Origin: an uncultured Spirochaetaceae bacterium
GTDB lineage: Bacteria > Spirochaetota > Spirochaetia > Sphaerochaetales > Sphaerochaetaceae
Length of the DNA stretch: 32,098 nucleotides
Reading direction: 5' to 3'
Assembly (NCBI GenBank): GCA_944389075.1
Contig: CALXLA010000029.1
Location: 1 to 32,098 of the forward strand
The notes under the pieces are model-generated. The model saw only the letters and a list, made by a program, of their open reading frames with translations, did not search any database and was not told the DNA's origin. Shown here piece by piece: positions 23,726 to 31,203 of the stretch. The stretch's first letter is position 1, and each line of letters starts with the position of its first letter. Both the position numbers and the translations under genes were made by a program.

Positions 23726-24850
23726 ATGGGAATGCTTGACAGATACAGAGGATGCCTTATCGGTGGTGCCGCAGGCGATGCGCTTGGCTATCCTGTGGAA
23801 TTCATGAGCCTTGATTCGATAATCAGCAGATACGGCCAGTCCGGAATAATCTCATACGAGCTTAAGAATGGAATCGCGGAAATCTCCGATGATACCCAGA
23901 TGACGCTTTTCACGGCTACAGGCCTGCTTCTCGGCATAACACGAGCAAGAATGAGGGGCATTTCCGCAAATCCATGGGACTATGTGAGGTACAGCTACAA
24001 GGACTGGTACAGGACTCAGACAGAGAGATATCCTCTCGATGGATACCATTATTCCTGGTTAGATGATGTTCCAGCATTATTCTCCCGCAGAGCTCCGGGG
24101 AATACCTGCCTCAGTGCGCTTGCATCTGATAAACCAGGAACAATCGAAGAGCCTATCAACAACAGCAAAGGCTGCGGAGGTGTGATGAGAGTCGCGCCTG
24201 TAGGACTCTATTGCGGCAGACTCTATGATGATATAAGTACTGCGGACTACATAGGCGCGGAAACCGCAGCGCTCACACATGGCCATCCTCTCGGCTACAT
24301 CCCGGCGGCTGCCCTTACGCATATCATCGCAGTTATCGTGCACTATGATTACTCCATCGAAAAAGCTGTGAACAGCATGATGGAGGAAATGAGAATCAGC
24401 AAATATCCCGATGATACCCATACAAATGACTTCCTTTCGCTGATCGTCACGGCAATGCAGCTTGCAAAGGACAGGAACATCAAGGATGCAGAGGCAATCA
24501 GCATACTTGGGGAGGGATGGGTAGCTGAAGAGGCACTTGCGATTGCGGTCTTCTGCTCCTTGCGCTACAGCGATGATTTCTCAAAAGCGATAACAGCTGC
24601 CGTGAACCATAGCGGGGACAGCGATTCAACAGGGGCCATCACAGGGAATATCGTGGGAGCATATCTTGGATTGCATGGGATTCCTGATAAATACATGAAG
24701 GATCTGGAGCTTAAGGACATCATCATGGAAATCGCAGACGATCTCTTCCATGACTGCCGGATTTCGGAAGATGGATACAATGAAGATCCTGAATGGTATG
24801 AGAAATACTTCTGTAATCATTCCATCCATTCCGGCAATGGCATCGGATAG
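23726..24850 (+). CDS. ADP-ribosylglycohydrolase family protein (DraG-like)
   Basis: A macro-metal hydrolase of 374 aa, cytoplasmic. YRGCLIGGAAGDALGYPVEF (8-27) and SDDTQMT (54-60) form the first metal-binding motif, and NHSGDSDSTGAITGNIVGAYLG, near residue 295, the second. GCGGVMRVAPVGL and ALTHGHPLGYIPAA are also typical. The family removes ADP-ribose from proteins, nucleic acids or small molecules using Mg2+ or Mn2+. It is five nt upstream of the cyclo-ligase gene, so the two are probably co-transcribed. The target is unknown; no ART partner is encoded nearby. Confidence 0.9.
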   Translation: MGMLDRYRGCLIGGAAGDALGYPVEFMSLDSIISRYGQSGIISYELKNGIAEISDDTQMTLFTATGLLLGITRARMRGISANPWDYVRYSYKDWYRTQTERYPLDGYHYSWLDDVPALFSRRAPGNTCLSALASDKPGTIEEPINNSKGCGGVMRVAPVGLYCGRLYDDISTADYIGAETAALTHGHPLGYIPAAALTHIIAVIVHYDYSIEKAVNSMMEEMRISKYPDDTHTNDFLSLIVTAMQLAKDRNIKDAEAISILGEGWVAEEALAIAVFCSLRYSDDFSKAITAAVNHSGDSDSTGAITGNIVGAYLGLHGIPDKYMKDLELKDIIMEIADDLFHDCRISEDGYNEDPEWYEKYFCNHSIHSGNGIG

Positions 24851-24855
24851 ACAAC

Positions 24856-25428
24856 ATGCATGTTTTCAGAGACACTCATGCTATGGAAAAGGCAAAGCTG
24901 AGAAAGAGAATGCTTTCAGCAATAAAGACAATAGACAGATTCTCTGAATCAGAAGCGATACAGAAAGCTCTTCTGTCGCTTCCAGAGCTTGATTTCTCAG
25001 ACACTCTTCTCGCCTATTCTCCGCTTCCATCAGAACCAGCCATCGATTGGAAGCTCCTTGGCAAGAAAATACTTTATCCATTTGTCTGTGATGATGTGAT
25101 GTGTTTCGGAGAAGGACCGCTTATCGCATCGGGGTCATTCGGGATAATGGAGCCTGAAAGAATAGAAGCAGAATACGATAAGGCACTGATGGCTGTACCG
25201 CTGCTTGGCTGGAGTCATGATATGCAGAGGCTTGGACGTGGCGGAGGATACTATGACAGATATATTGCTGGGAACAGGGACAGGCTTCTCACAATAGGCC
25301 TCTCATTCTCGGTATCATACATTCCTGATTTCGAAGGAGAGCCTCATGATGTTTCCCTTGATATCATCATAACGCCTTCGGCTGTGGTGAGAAATCCTGC
25401 GCTGAAAGCATTGAAAGGAACGTCCTGA
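24856..25428 (+). CDS. 5-formyltetrahydrofolate cyclo-ligase
   Basis: Converts 5-formyl-THF and ATP to 5,10-methenyl-THF in one-carbon metabolism, 190 aa or less. Signature LGRGGGYYDRYI near residue 130 and the IGLSFSVSYIP segment are diagnostic, and KAKLRKRML at the start contains the ATP-site lysine and arginine. ATG 24883 (MEKAKLRKRML, 181 aa) fits the family better than ATG 24856, but neither has a strong ribosome site. The C-terminal 62 nt overlap the convergent PTS IIA-like gene. Confidence 0.9.
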   Translation: MHVFRDTHAMEKAKLRKRMLSAIKTIDRFSESEAIQKALLSLPELDFSDTLLAYSPLPSEPAIDWKLLGKKILYPFVCDDVMCFGEGPLIASGSFGIMEPERIEAEYDKALMAVPLLGWSHDMQRLGRGGGYYDRYIAGNRDRLLTIGLSFSVSYIPDFEGEPHDVSLDIIITPSAVVRNPALKALKGTS

Positions 25429-25840
25429 CAGCATCGGAAGACCTGTCATTCATGAAAAGTTCGCGGAACTCAGGATCGTGCATCCAGCTCAATATGGAAG
25501 AGACTGTCTGAAGATAGTCAGCCTGGCACTCAGGAGATGAGGCCAGGACAAAAAGGAAATGCACAGGCTCTGCATTGCAATCATCATAGTCTATGCCCTG
25601 CTCTGATAAGCCAAGGGCAACATGAGTGGATATCAGTCCGGGGATCTTGCCATGGGCTATGGCAACGCCATGACCGACTCCCGTGGACATCTCCATCTCC
25701 CTTTTGTGTACAGCATCGGTAAACGATGGTATAGAAGGAAGATCCGAGAAGACTGTGCAGCTCCCGATTACCTCATCGATTGCAGCATACTTCTCGCTCT
25801 GTTCTATGATGCAGAATGCTTTACCTAGAATCTTCGTCAT
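25367..25840 (-). CDS. PTS EIIA-like protein (fructose/nitrogen type)
   Basis: A phosphotransfer domain of 157 aa. The fold is recognised from KREMEMSTGVGHGVAIAHGK (47-64), where His63 is the phosphorylated residue, followed by VHFLFVLASSPECQADYLQTVSSILSWM. It has no EIIB or EIIC domain, so it is more likely a regulatory IIA such as PtsN than part of a sugar permease. Its ATG overlaps the NfnB stop by 4 nt, tying its translation to NADPH-forming enzymes. The N-terminal half is weakly conserved. Confidence 0.8.
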   Translation of the reverse strand: MTKILGKAFCIIEQSEKYAAIDEVIGSCTVFSDLPSIPSFTDAVHKREMEMSTGVGHGVAIAHGKIPGLISTHVALGLSEQGIDYDDCNAEPVHFLFVLASSPECQADYLQTVSSILSWMHDPEFRELFMNDRSSDAVRTFLSMLSAQDFSPQPKAL

Positions 25841-27315
25841 TTCGATGCAAGATAATCGTTGATTGCCGCGGCGGCTTTCCGCCCCTGCCCCATGGCAAGG
25901 ATCACAGTAGCAGCGCCAAGAACGATATCACCTCCGGCATATACGCCTTTCATGGAAGTCTCATTTGTCTTCTCATCGACAATGAAATTGCCTCTCTTGT
26001 TCGTCTCGATTTCCGGTGTCGTCTTCTTGATAAGCGGATTAGATGCATTTCCGATTGCAACGATGACTGTATCATATTCGACAACGAAGTCGGAACCTTC
26101 GATCTCGACGGGACTTCTGCGTCCTGATGCATCAGGCTCACCAAGCTCGCACTTGCGGATCCTTACTCCTTTGACTGTGCCATTCTCATCGCCAAGGATC
26201 TCTACAGGCTGTGAGAGCGTACGGAGATTGCATCCCTCTTCGATTGCATGCTCAACTTCCTCACGGCGTGCTGGCATCTCATTGCGGGTGCGTCTGTAGA
26301 TGATATCCACAGTCTCTGCTCCAAGACGCAGCGCAGTACGTGCGGCATCCATAGCAACATTACCACCACCGAATACAGCAACTCTATGGGCATGGAAATA
26401 CGGAGTGAGCGAATGTTCCTCATCATAGGCCTTCATGAGATTTGAACGTGTGAGATACTCATTTGCGGAGAATACCGAGATATAATTCTCACCAGGAATG
26501 TTCATGAACTTCGGGAGTCCGGCACCAGAAGCGACAAATACAGCATCATAGCCATCTTCCTCCATAAGCTCTTTAATCGTCCTCGTGCGTCCGATAAGGA
26601 CATTCTTCTCGAACCTGATTCCCATCTTCTCAAGTTTCGAGAGCTCTTTATCGACAATGCGCTTCGGAAGCCTGAACTCAGGAATGCCATAGCTGAGCAC
26701 CCCGCCCATCTTATGAAGTGCCTCAAAGACTGTCACATCATGTCCTGCTCTCCTTACATCTGCCGCACATGCAATAGATGCAGGTCCTGAACCTACTACA
26801 GCGACACGCTTCCCGGTAGGAGCAGGAATCACAGGCAGCTCAATGCTGTCAGCCTGATCATCGGCAACAAATCTCTCAAGACGTCCGATGGCGACGGCCT
26901 GATCGATATCCTTCTTCATCTTGCCGACTGTACAGAACTTCTGGCACTGATTCTCCTGAGGACAGACTCTTCCGCAGATAGATGGAAGCAGGCTTGACTC
27001 CTGAATCACATCCATAGCGCCTTTATAGTCTCTCTCCGTTATCTTGTGGATGAACGACGGGATATCTATGCCGACAGGACAGCCCTGCACACATGGCTTT
27101 GTCTTGCACTGGAGACATCTCTCGGCTTCGACAAGTGCTTCAGCTTCAGTATAGCCAAGAGCAACTTCAGACATGTTATGGATCCTTTCCTTCGGATCCT
27201 GGACAGGCATCTCCTGATGAGGAATGGCAGCCCTGTCCTTCGCAGTCAGCTCCTTACCGCTGATCGATGAGAGAATCTCCTCCGCATTCCTGTTCATTTC
27301 CTCAGGACTCATCAT
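25837..27315 (-). CDS. nfnB: NfnB: large subunit of electron-bifurcating NADH-dependent ferredoxin:NADP+ oxidoreductase
   Basis: An FAD and two-4Fe-4S subunit of 492 aa. Start ATG 27315 has GGGGAGG 7 nt upstream and overlaps nfnA by 4 nt. Cysteine motifs are C67xxC70xxxxC75xxxC79P, and C114xxxC118xxxxxC124xxxC128. Then VAVVGSGPASIACA (about 172-184) and FGGGNVAMDAARTAL are FAD and NADPH folds, and GVYAGGDIVLGAATVI is the C-terminal FAD motif. It resembles the GltD-like glutamate synthase small subunit; the adjacent nfnA gene and the lack of a gltB gene decide for Nfn. The complex makes NADPH from NADH and reduced ferredoxin in anaerobes. Confidence 0.88.
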   Translation of the reverse strand: MMSPEEMNRNAEEILSSISGKELTAKDRAAIPHQEMPVQDPKERIHNMSEVALGYTEAEALVEAERCLQCKTKPCVQGCPVGIDIPSFIHKITERDYKGAMDVIQESSLLPSICGRVCPQENQCQKFCTVGKMKKDIDQAVAIGRLERFVADDQADSIELPVIPAPTGKRVAVVGSGPASIACAADVRRAGHDVTVFEALHKMGGVLSYGIPEFRLPKRIVDKELSKLEKMGIRFEKNVLIGRTRTIKELMEEDGYDAVFVASGAGLPKFMNIPGENYISVFSANEYLTRSNLMKAYDEEHSLTPYFHAHRVAVFGGGNVAMDAARTALRLGAETVDIIYRRTRNEMPARREEVEHAIEEGCNLRTLSQPVEILGDENGTVKGVRIRKCELGEPDASGRRSPVEIEGSDFVVEYDTVIVAIGNASNPLIKKTTPEIETNKRGNFIVDEKTNETSMKGVYAGGDIVLGAATVILAMGQGRKAAAAINDYLASK

Positions 27316-28151
27316 CTGACAACCTCCCCTGTAGCACGGCATCTGTGATAGGACTCGGTCTCCTGTGCCTTGTATGTCCTCTGCCTCATCATCATGTTAT
27401 CCCAATCGACAAGATGGCCATCGAATTCAGGACCATCGACACAGACGAACTTCGTCTCTCCGCCGACAACGACACGACATCCACCGCACATTCCTGTACC
27501 ATCGATCATTATCGTATTGAGCGAGACGACAATAGGAGTATTGTATGCTTCCGCAGTTTTAGTGCAGAACTTCATCATGATTGCAGGTCCGATTGCCACG
27601 ACGAGATCAACATCACCCTTCTCGAGCTCAGTCTTCAGAGGTTCCGTGACAACGCCCTTAAGACCATAGGAGCCATCATCAGTAATGATAGTGAGTTCCG
27701 GATCTATGGTTCTCATCATATCTTCCTCGATAACAAGATCCTTCGTCCTTGCACCGATTATGACCGAGACATCATTGCCTGCTTCCTTCATGGCCTTTGC
27801 AATCGGATAGAGAGGAGCAACTCCGATACCACCACCGACACAGACAACCCGTCCGAACTTCTCTATATGAGTCGGAGAGCCAAGAGGTCCAAGAATATTC
27901 TCAATCTCATCTCCTGCTTCCATCTCAGCAAGAAGATAAGTGCCGGTACCTACTCTCTGGAAAACAACCGAAATAGTCCCTTTCTCCGGATCTGCATCCG
28001 CAATCGTAAGAGGAATACGCTCATTGAAATCACCGCCACGCTGAATGATCACGAACTGACCAGCCTTGCGTTCACGGGCAATCATAGGCGCTTCGATTTC
28101 GAACATGAAGACTTCCTGAGAGAACTGCTCTTTTCTGATTATCCTATACAT
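27312..28151 (-). CDS. nfnA: NfnA: small subunit, FAD and 2Fe-2S
   Basis: A ferredoxin-NADP reductase-type subunit of 279 aa. Features are IQRGGDFNERIPLTIADAD (FAD site), GPLGSPTHIEKFGRVVCVGGGIGVAPLYPI (NAD-binding loop), and near the C-terminus DGTGMCGGCRVVVGGETKFVCVDGPEFDGH, with the cysteines that hold a 2Fe-2S cluster. Together with NfnB this is the electron-bifurcating transhydrogenase, also known as sulphide dehydrogenase SudBA. Order nfnA-nfnB-IIA is transcribed from 28151 downward. The start lies 8 nt after TATACT with no Shine-Dalgarno sequence. Confidence 0.9.
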   Translation of the reverse strand: MYRIIRKEQFSQEVFMFEIEAPMIARERKAGQFVIIQRGGDFNERIPLTIADADPEKGTISVVFQRVGTGTYLLAEMEAGDEIENILGPLGSPTHIEKFGRVVCVGGGIGVAPLYPIAKAMKEAGNDVSVIIGARTKDLVIEEDMMRTIDPELTIITDDGSYGLKGVVTEPLKTELEKGDVDLVVAIGPAIMMKFCTKTAEAYNTPIVVSLNTIMIDGTGMCGGCRVVVGGETKFVCVDGPEFDGHLVDWDNMMMRQRTYKAQETESYHRCRATGEVVR

Positions 28152-28159
28152 GGCTCTGA

Positions 28160-28165
28160 AGTATA
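28160..28165 (-). promoter_or_regulatory. predicted -10 of nfnA, near-leaderless
   Basis: On the minus strand TATACT lies 8 nt before ATG 28151. I see no good -35 at standard spacing. It is downstream of the Hsp20 terminator. Confidence 0.4.
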
Positions 28166-28189
28166 GCGATATTGCTCAAGAAGGACTAG

Positions 28190-28216
28190 AAGAAAAAGGC
28201 CAGCGATGAGCTGGCC
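28190..28216 (-). terminator. Rho-independent terminator of hsp20 gene 1
   Basis: GGCCAGC (28198-28204), loop GATGA, GCTGGCC (28210-28216), followed on the minus strand by a T-run at 28193-28197. It separates the Hsp20 gene from nfnA. Confidence 0.85.
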
Positions 28217-28235
28217 GTGTGCGTCTGTTCCGGAT

Positions 28236-28667
28236 TTATTTTCCTATTTTTATCTCTATTTTCCCAGGATCCGTCTTAACCATCTTCGGAATCCTGATTG
28301 AAAGTATGCCATTTCTGCTCTCTGCTTCGATTGCATTGCGATCCGCGTCTTCAGGAAGCGAGAATGAGCGTGAGAACTGCGGAGTCTCGATTTCAGAAGA
28401 AATCAGCGATCTTGCTTCCCTTCTCTTCTCGATTCTGGCCTTCAGCGTCTCCGTCGACGAGATTGTCAGCGTTCCATCCTTTGCATAGACTCTGATCTCA
28501 TCATCAGAATAGCCTGCAGTCTCTGCCTCAATCACATATGCATCTGCAGTTTCGTAGATATCCACAGGTGGGAACTTCTTTGCTGAAGAGCCTGCTGTGA
28601 AGAAATCGTCGAAGAACGATCCGATATCTGATATATATGGTGTTGTCCTTGAAATGTAGTATCTCAT
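28236..28667 (-). CDS. hsp20: Hsp20/alpha-crystallin small heat-shock protein 1
   Basis: A holdase chaperone of 143 aa that binds unfolding proteins. PPVDIYETADAYVIEAETAGYS opens the alpha-crystallin domain, SRSFSLPEDADRNAIEAESRNGILSIRIPK carries the A-x-x-x-GIL signature near residue 120, and the tail has IEIKI, an I-x-I that docks oligomers. The start has AAGGAG 8 nt upstream. The N-terminal arm, with FFDDFFTAG, is short and aromatic-rich. It is monocistronic between a terminator and a sigma-54 promoter. It is more diverged from the second copy than the shared promoter suggests. Confidence 0.93.
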   Translation of the reverse strand: MRYYISRTTPYISDIGSFFDDFFTAGSSAKKFPPVDIYETADAYVIEAETAGYSDDEIRVYAKDGTLTISSTETLKARIEKRREARSLISSEIETPQFSRSFSLPEDADRNAIEAESRNGILSIRIPKMVKTDPGKIEIKIGK

Positions 28668-28694
28668 AATGTTTTCTCCTTACACCAACCATAC

Positions 28695-28711
28695 TGCAAC
28701 TTGTGTGCCAA
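28695..28711 (-). promoter_or_regulatory. predicted sigma-54 promoter of hsp20 gene 1
   Basis: On the minus strand TTGGCAC-ACAAG-TTGCA: the GG and GC are 12 nt apart start to start, exactly the -24/-12 spacing, and most positions match consensus. The predicted start, about 28685, gives an 18-nt leader that holds AAGGAG. Confidence 0.75.
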
Positions 28712-28817
28712 GTTTTATATATATCTATAATACAAGAATTTAACTTATAAACATCAGTACAGATGAATGCACTGTTCAGGCTTATTTGACACATGACTGG
28801 AAAAAACTCTCCTTTGC

Positions 28818-28832
28818 GTGTCATAATGACAC
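28818..28832. promoter_or_regulatory. palindromic upstream activator site for hsp20 gene 1
   Basis: GTGTCAT-A-ATGACAC, a perfect palindrome of 15 bp, about 133-147 bp upstream of the sigma-54 start, a normal range for enhancer binding. A half-site TTGACAC lies 40 bp closer to the promoter (28786-28792). The same site is found, slightly altered, at hsp20 gene 2. It is also only about 50 bp upstream of the divergent ybaK start. Confidence 0.65.
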
Positions 28833-28869
28833 TTGATGAAAAACTCTGGCCCTGAATGTCCAAAAACGC

Positions 28870-28875
28870 TACACT
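28870..28875 (+). promoter_or_regulatory. predicted -10 of ybaK-type gene, leaderless
   Basis: TACACT lies 6 nt before ATG 28882. No Shine-Dalgarno sequence precedes the gene, and a -35 is not clear. Confidence 0.4.
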
Positions 28876-28881
28876 CTGGCT

Positions 28882-29352
28882 ATGTCAGTCAAAACAGTAA
28901 GGGAATATCTTGAGCCTTTTGGCTTCAGCGACAGGATAATAGAATTCAGTCAGTCGAGTGCGACTGTCAGGGAAGCTGCGGAAGACCTTGGCACAGAAGA
29001 AGGCCGCATTGCGAAATCAATGAGCTTTCTGACAGCTTCCGGCCCGATAATAATCGTGCTTGCAGGCGACAGGAAGATCGATAACAGGAAATTCAAGGAC
29101 ACATTCCATGAAAAAGCAAGGATGATTGGTCCCGATGATGTCGAAGAGCTTACAGGCCATCCCGTAGGTGGAGTATGTCCTTTTGCACCGAAAGCGGGAG
29201 TGAAGGTATATCTCGACAACTCGCTCAGGGACTTTGAGACAGTCTTCCCTGCGGCAGGTTCCAGGAACAGTGCCATCGAAATGACACCGGAAGAGCTTGA
29301 AAAAACATCCAGCCCCGAAAGCTGGATAGATGTATCGAAGAAGATTGAATGA
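28882..29352 (+). CDS. YbaK/EbsC-family aminoacyl-tRNA deacylase
   Basis: A stand-alone editing-domain protein of 156 aa. IAKSMSFLTASGPIIIVLAGDRKID (about 43-67) carries the conserved lysine that acts in deacylation, and HPVGGVCPFAPKAGVKVYLD (about 93-112) is the family hallmark. Family members hydrolyse mischarged tRNA such as Cys-tRNA(Pro) or Ala-tRNA(Pro). Which one cannot be told here. It is divergent from hsp20 gene 1, sharing the intergenic region with its activator site. Confidence 0.9.
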   Translation: MSVKTVREYLEPFGFSDRIIEFSQSSATVREAAEDLGTEEGRIAKSMSFLTASGPIIIVLAGDRKIDNRKFKDTFHEKARMIGPDDVEELTGHPVGGVCPFAPKAGVKVYLDNSLRDFETVFPAAGSRNSAIEMTPEELEKTSSPESWIDVSKKIE

Positions 29353-29374
29353 GAGGATGCCGAGAAGCATCCTC
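29353..29374. terminator. hairpin between convergent genes
   Basis: GAGGATGC, loop CGAGAA, GCATCCTC: an 8-bp stem directly after the ybaK-type stop and 11 nt before the phosphorylase-fold gene's stop. A TCTTTT run lies eight nt past the stem on the plus side. Confidence 0.6.
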
Positions 29375-29385
29375 CCAGAGTCTTT

Positions 29386-30399
29386 TCAGAATGTTCCTGC
29401 CAGAATGGCATCGATGAGAACCTTTCCGACTTTATAGTTGTTCTCCATGGCAATCGGGAAGATATCTGCGGTCTCCGGTCTTGAGCCTGGAGCGATAGGT
29501 ACCGTGTAGTCGCCCCATGTGCTCTCCGGGCCTGCGCCATTCATGAACACATCCATGTTAACGCTATCGCGGATGACGATATAGCGGTCAAGCATGCCAA
29601 GCCTGTCGAGCGCTACTGCGACTGCGATGTCTTCCATCTCTGTCACTGCATATGGATCAGGCACTCCATAAGTCTCAGCCTGAAGCTTTGCGTTTGCCTC
29701 ATCATACTCGCCTTTCCAGAAGTTGTCCCCAGATGTTGTGGTACCAAGAAGGACCTGAGGATCCCTTGTTGCCCACTCTTCACCAGGGAATGCCGCAGCC
29801 ATGAAGTTCTTTGTTCTCTCAGATGTCTCGATCTCTGTGTCCTTCACAAGATTATAGACCTTATGGGCAAGTTCCTGATTGAGGATCTTATATGATGAGC
29901 TGTCATATGTCTCAGCATGGAACCATGTCGTATCCGATGGGAATACGAGTTCCCTTGGATCCGCATGATGTCCAAGATCATAATCGATGCATGCTGTAGC
30001 GATGATGACATCTCCCATTACTGTCGTTTCACGTACGGAACCTGCGCTTCCTGTGCTGATGATGTATGCATCAGAGAAGTCAAAACGCGGATCTGTGAGT
30101 ATCAGAGCTGTGCTTATGGCTGTATTGACCTTGCCCATGCCTGTGACGTAGAGAGCAACTCCGTCCTTCACATAGAGCTTGTGACCTGGCATGCCGCCCC
30201 TGATCTCATACTCATCGCCACCCTGGACATAGCCCTCATAATAGTACTGGGCCTCTCCGGGGAAATCCCCTGCCATCTCACCATTCTCGAATTTCGGAAG
30301 GATCAGGACCTTGATATCGATTGGCTCAGCAGCATCAGCAGCTGCTACAGACGAAACGACTGCAAGAGCCATAAGAAGCCCGCAAACAAGTTTCCTCAT
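29386..30399 (-). CDS. exported nucleoside-phosphorylase-fold protein (purine nucleoside permease, NUP family)
   Basis: A NUP-family protein of 337 aa. I choose ATG 30399 (MRKLVCGLLMALAVV) because GAGG lies nearby; a longer reading from 30459 covers the promoter. A signal peptide (to about SVAAADA) marks it as exported. VLILPKFENGE and FPGEAQYYYE, TGMGKVNTAISTALILTDPRFDFSD, ISTGSAGSV, DLGHHADPRE and DIFPIAMENNY are family blocks; the core resembles nucleoside phosphorylases. It is known in fungi as a nucleoside permease, but here a soluble periplasmic binding or processing role is more plausible. It joins a nucleoside theme with the hydrolase operon at 4979-6837. A TATAAT at 30436-30441 leaves a 30-nt leader. 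Confidence 0.85.
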   Translation of the reverse strand: MRKLVCGLLMALAVVSSVAAADAAEPIDIKVLILPKFENGEMAGDFPGEAQYYYEGYVQGGDEYEIRGGMPGHKLYVKDGVALYVTGMGKVNTAISTALILTDPRFDFSDAYIISTGSAGSVRETTVMGDVIIATACIDYDLGHHADPRELVFPSDTTWFHAETYDSSSYKILNQELAHKVYNLVKDTEIETSERTKNFMAAAFPGEEWATRDPQVLLGTTTSGDNFWKGEYDEANAKLQAETYGVPDPYAVTEMEDIAVAVALDRLGMLDRYIVIRDSVNMDVFMNGAGPESTWGDYTVPIAPGSRPETADIFPIAMENNYKVGKVLIDAILAGTF

Positions 30400-30466
30400 T
30401 GTGTGTACCTCGCAATATGTTGATGCCCTTTTGTTATTATAAATTACGATATAGGTCAATAGATAT

Positions 30467-30496
30467 GAAGAAACCCTCCAGACAGCATCTGGAGGG
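30467..30496 (-). terminator. Rho-independent terminator of hsp20 gene 2
   Basis: CCCTCCAG (30474-30481), loop ACAGCAT, CTGGAGGG (30489-30496), followed on the minus strand by TTTCTTC. It isolates hsp20 gene 2 from the downstream phosphorylase-fold gene. Confidence 0.75.
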
Positions 30497-30522
30497 CCAA
30501 TGTCTTACTGAGGAAGCAGAAG

Positions 30523-30951
30523 TTACTTCCTAGAGATTTTCACCTCAATATGCCTTGGCTTCTCCTCAGGAAGCTTCGGGAGTGTCAGCGAGAGTATTCC
30601 ATTGCTGAACTCTGCGCCGATATTGCTCTCATCAAGTCCTTCAGGAAGCGAGAATGAGCGGCTAAATGAACTATGACGTCTCTCCCTTATGAGATACTTC
30701 CTGCCGCTCTCATCCTCTTCTTTCTTATTTCCTTCAATATAAAGGACATGCTTATCGACATAGATCTTCACATCATCTTCCGTATATCCTGGAAGTTCTG
30801 CCTTGATTACGAATGCATTGTCATTCTCTTCGACATCCATTGCAGGTGCCTTTGCTGAGTATGACCCCCACGCATCAAGCATCGAATCAAAGAAATCATC
30901 GAACATATCCCTTCTATTCCTATCATTATATCTTGTTACATCGTTAGCCAT
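30523..30951 (-). CDS. hsp20: Hsp20/alpha-crystallin small heat-shock protein 2
   Basis: A holdase of 142 aa. PAMDVEENDNAFVIKAELPGYTEDDVKIYVDKHVLYIEG begins the alpha-crystallin domain, SFSRSFSLPEGLDESNIGAEFSNGILSLTLPK has the A-x-x-x-GIL signature, and the end is IEVKIS (I-x-I). This copy is closer to the bacterial Hsp20 norm than gene 1, with ELPG and an RRHSSFSRSFSLP loop. AGGAGG lies about 8 nt before the ATG. It has its own sigma-54 promoter and terminator. Confidence 0.95.
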   Translation of the reverse strand: MANDVTRYNDRNRRDMFDDFFDSMLDAWGSYSAKAPAMDVEENDNAFVIKAELPGYTEDDVKIYVDKHVLYIEGNKKEEDESGRKYLIRERRHSSFSRSFSLPEGLDESNIGAEFSNGILSLTLPKLPEEKPRHIEVKISRK

Positions 30952-30993
30952 TTTAGTGCCTCCTATGGTTATTTTCTTTTACATAAATCATAT

Positions 30994-31010
30994 TGCATGA
31001 AGTATGCCAA
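30994..31010 (-). promoter_or_regulatory. predicted sigma-54 promoter of hsp20 gene 2
   Basis: On the minus strand TTGGCAT-ACTTC-ATGCA: GG and GC again lie 12 nt apart. The -12 box deviates at one position from TTGC. The predicted start, about 30984, gives a 33-nt leader with AGGAGG. Confidence 0.65.
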
Positions 31011-31075
31011 CTTTTATAAATTCATGTATTATAATTAATTATTAATTTCTAATTAATTAAGAGAAAATACATAAA

Positions 31076-31090
31076 GCGTCAAAATGACAC
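31076..31090. promoter_or_regulatory. upstream activator site for hsp20 gene 2
   Basis: GCGTCAA-A-ATGACAC matches the 15-bp palindrome upstream of hsp20 gene 1 at 13 of 15 positions. It lies about 92-106 bp upstream of the sigma-54 start. A weaker half-match (TCGTCAT, 31105-31111) lies beyond it. Confidence 0.6.
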
Positions 31091-31203
31091 AACAAGACGA
31101 ATCATCGTCATAATCTGAGCCACAAAAGGACTTCTCCACTGATACAGTATCAAAATGGAGTTGATTCCGGGTAATATCTGTAAAATCTCAGATATTCGCT
31201 GTT
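31091..31203. other. non-coding remainder of the hsp20 gene 2 upstream region
   Basis: No gene is visible. It holds an 11-bp palindrome GATAC-A-GTATC (31141-31151) and an 8-bp inverted repeat AATATCTG (31173-31180)/CAGATATT (31189-31196). Neither is followed by a T-run. Their role is unknown. Confidence 0.5.

Noticed and set aside
25837-27315. Glutamate synthase small subunit (GltD)
   Set aside because: The sequence is similar, but no large subunit is encoded and the NfnA partner overlaps by 4 nt.
27267-28166. A 299-codon plus-strand frame opposite nfnA
   Set aside because: It is the antisense shadow of a gene with clear FAD and 2Fe-2S motifs; its product is rich in His, Arg and Ser with no fold I recognise.
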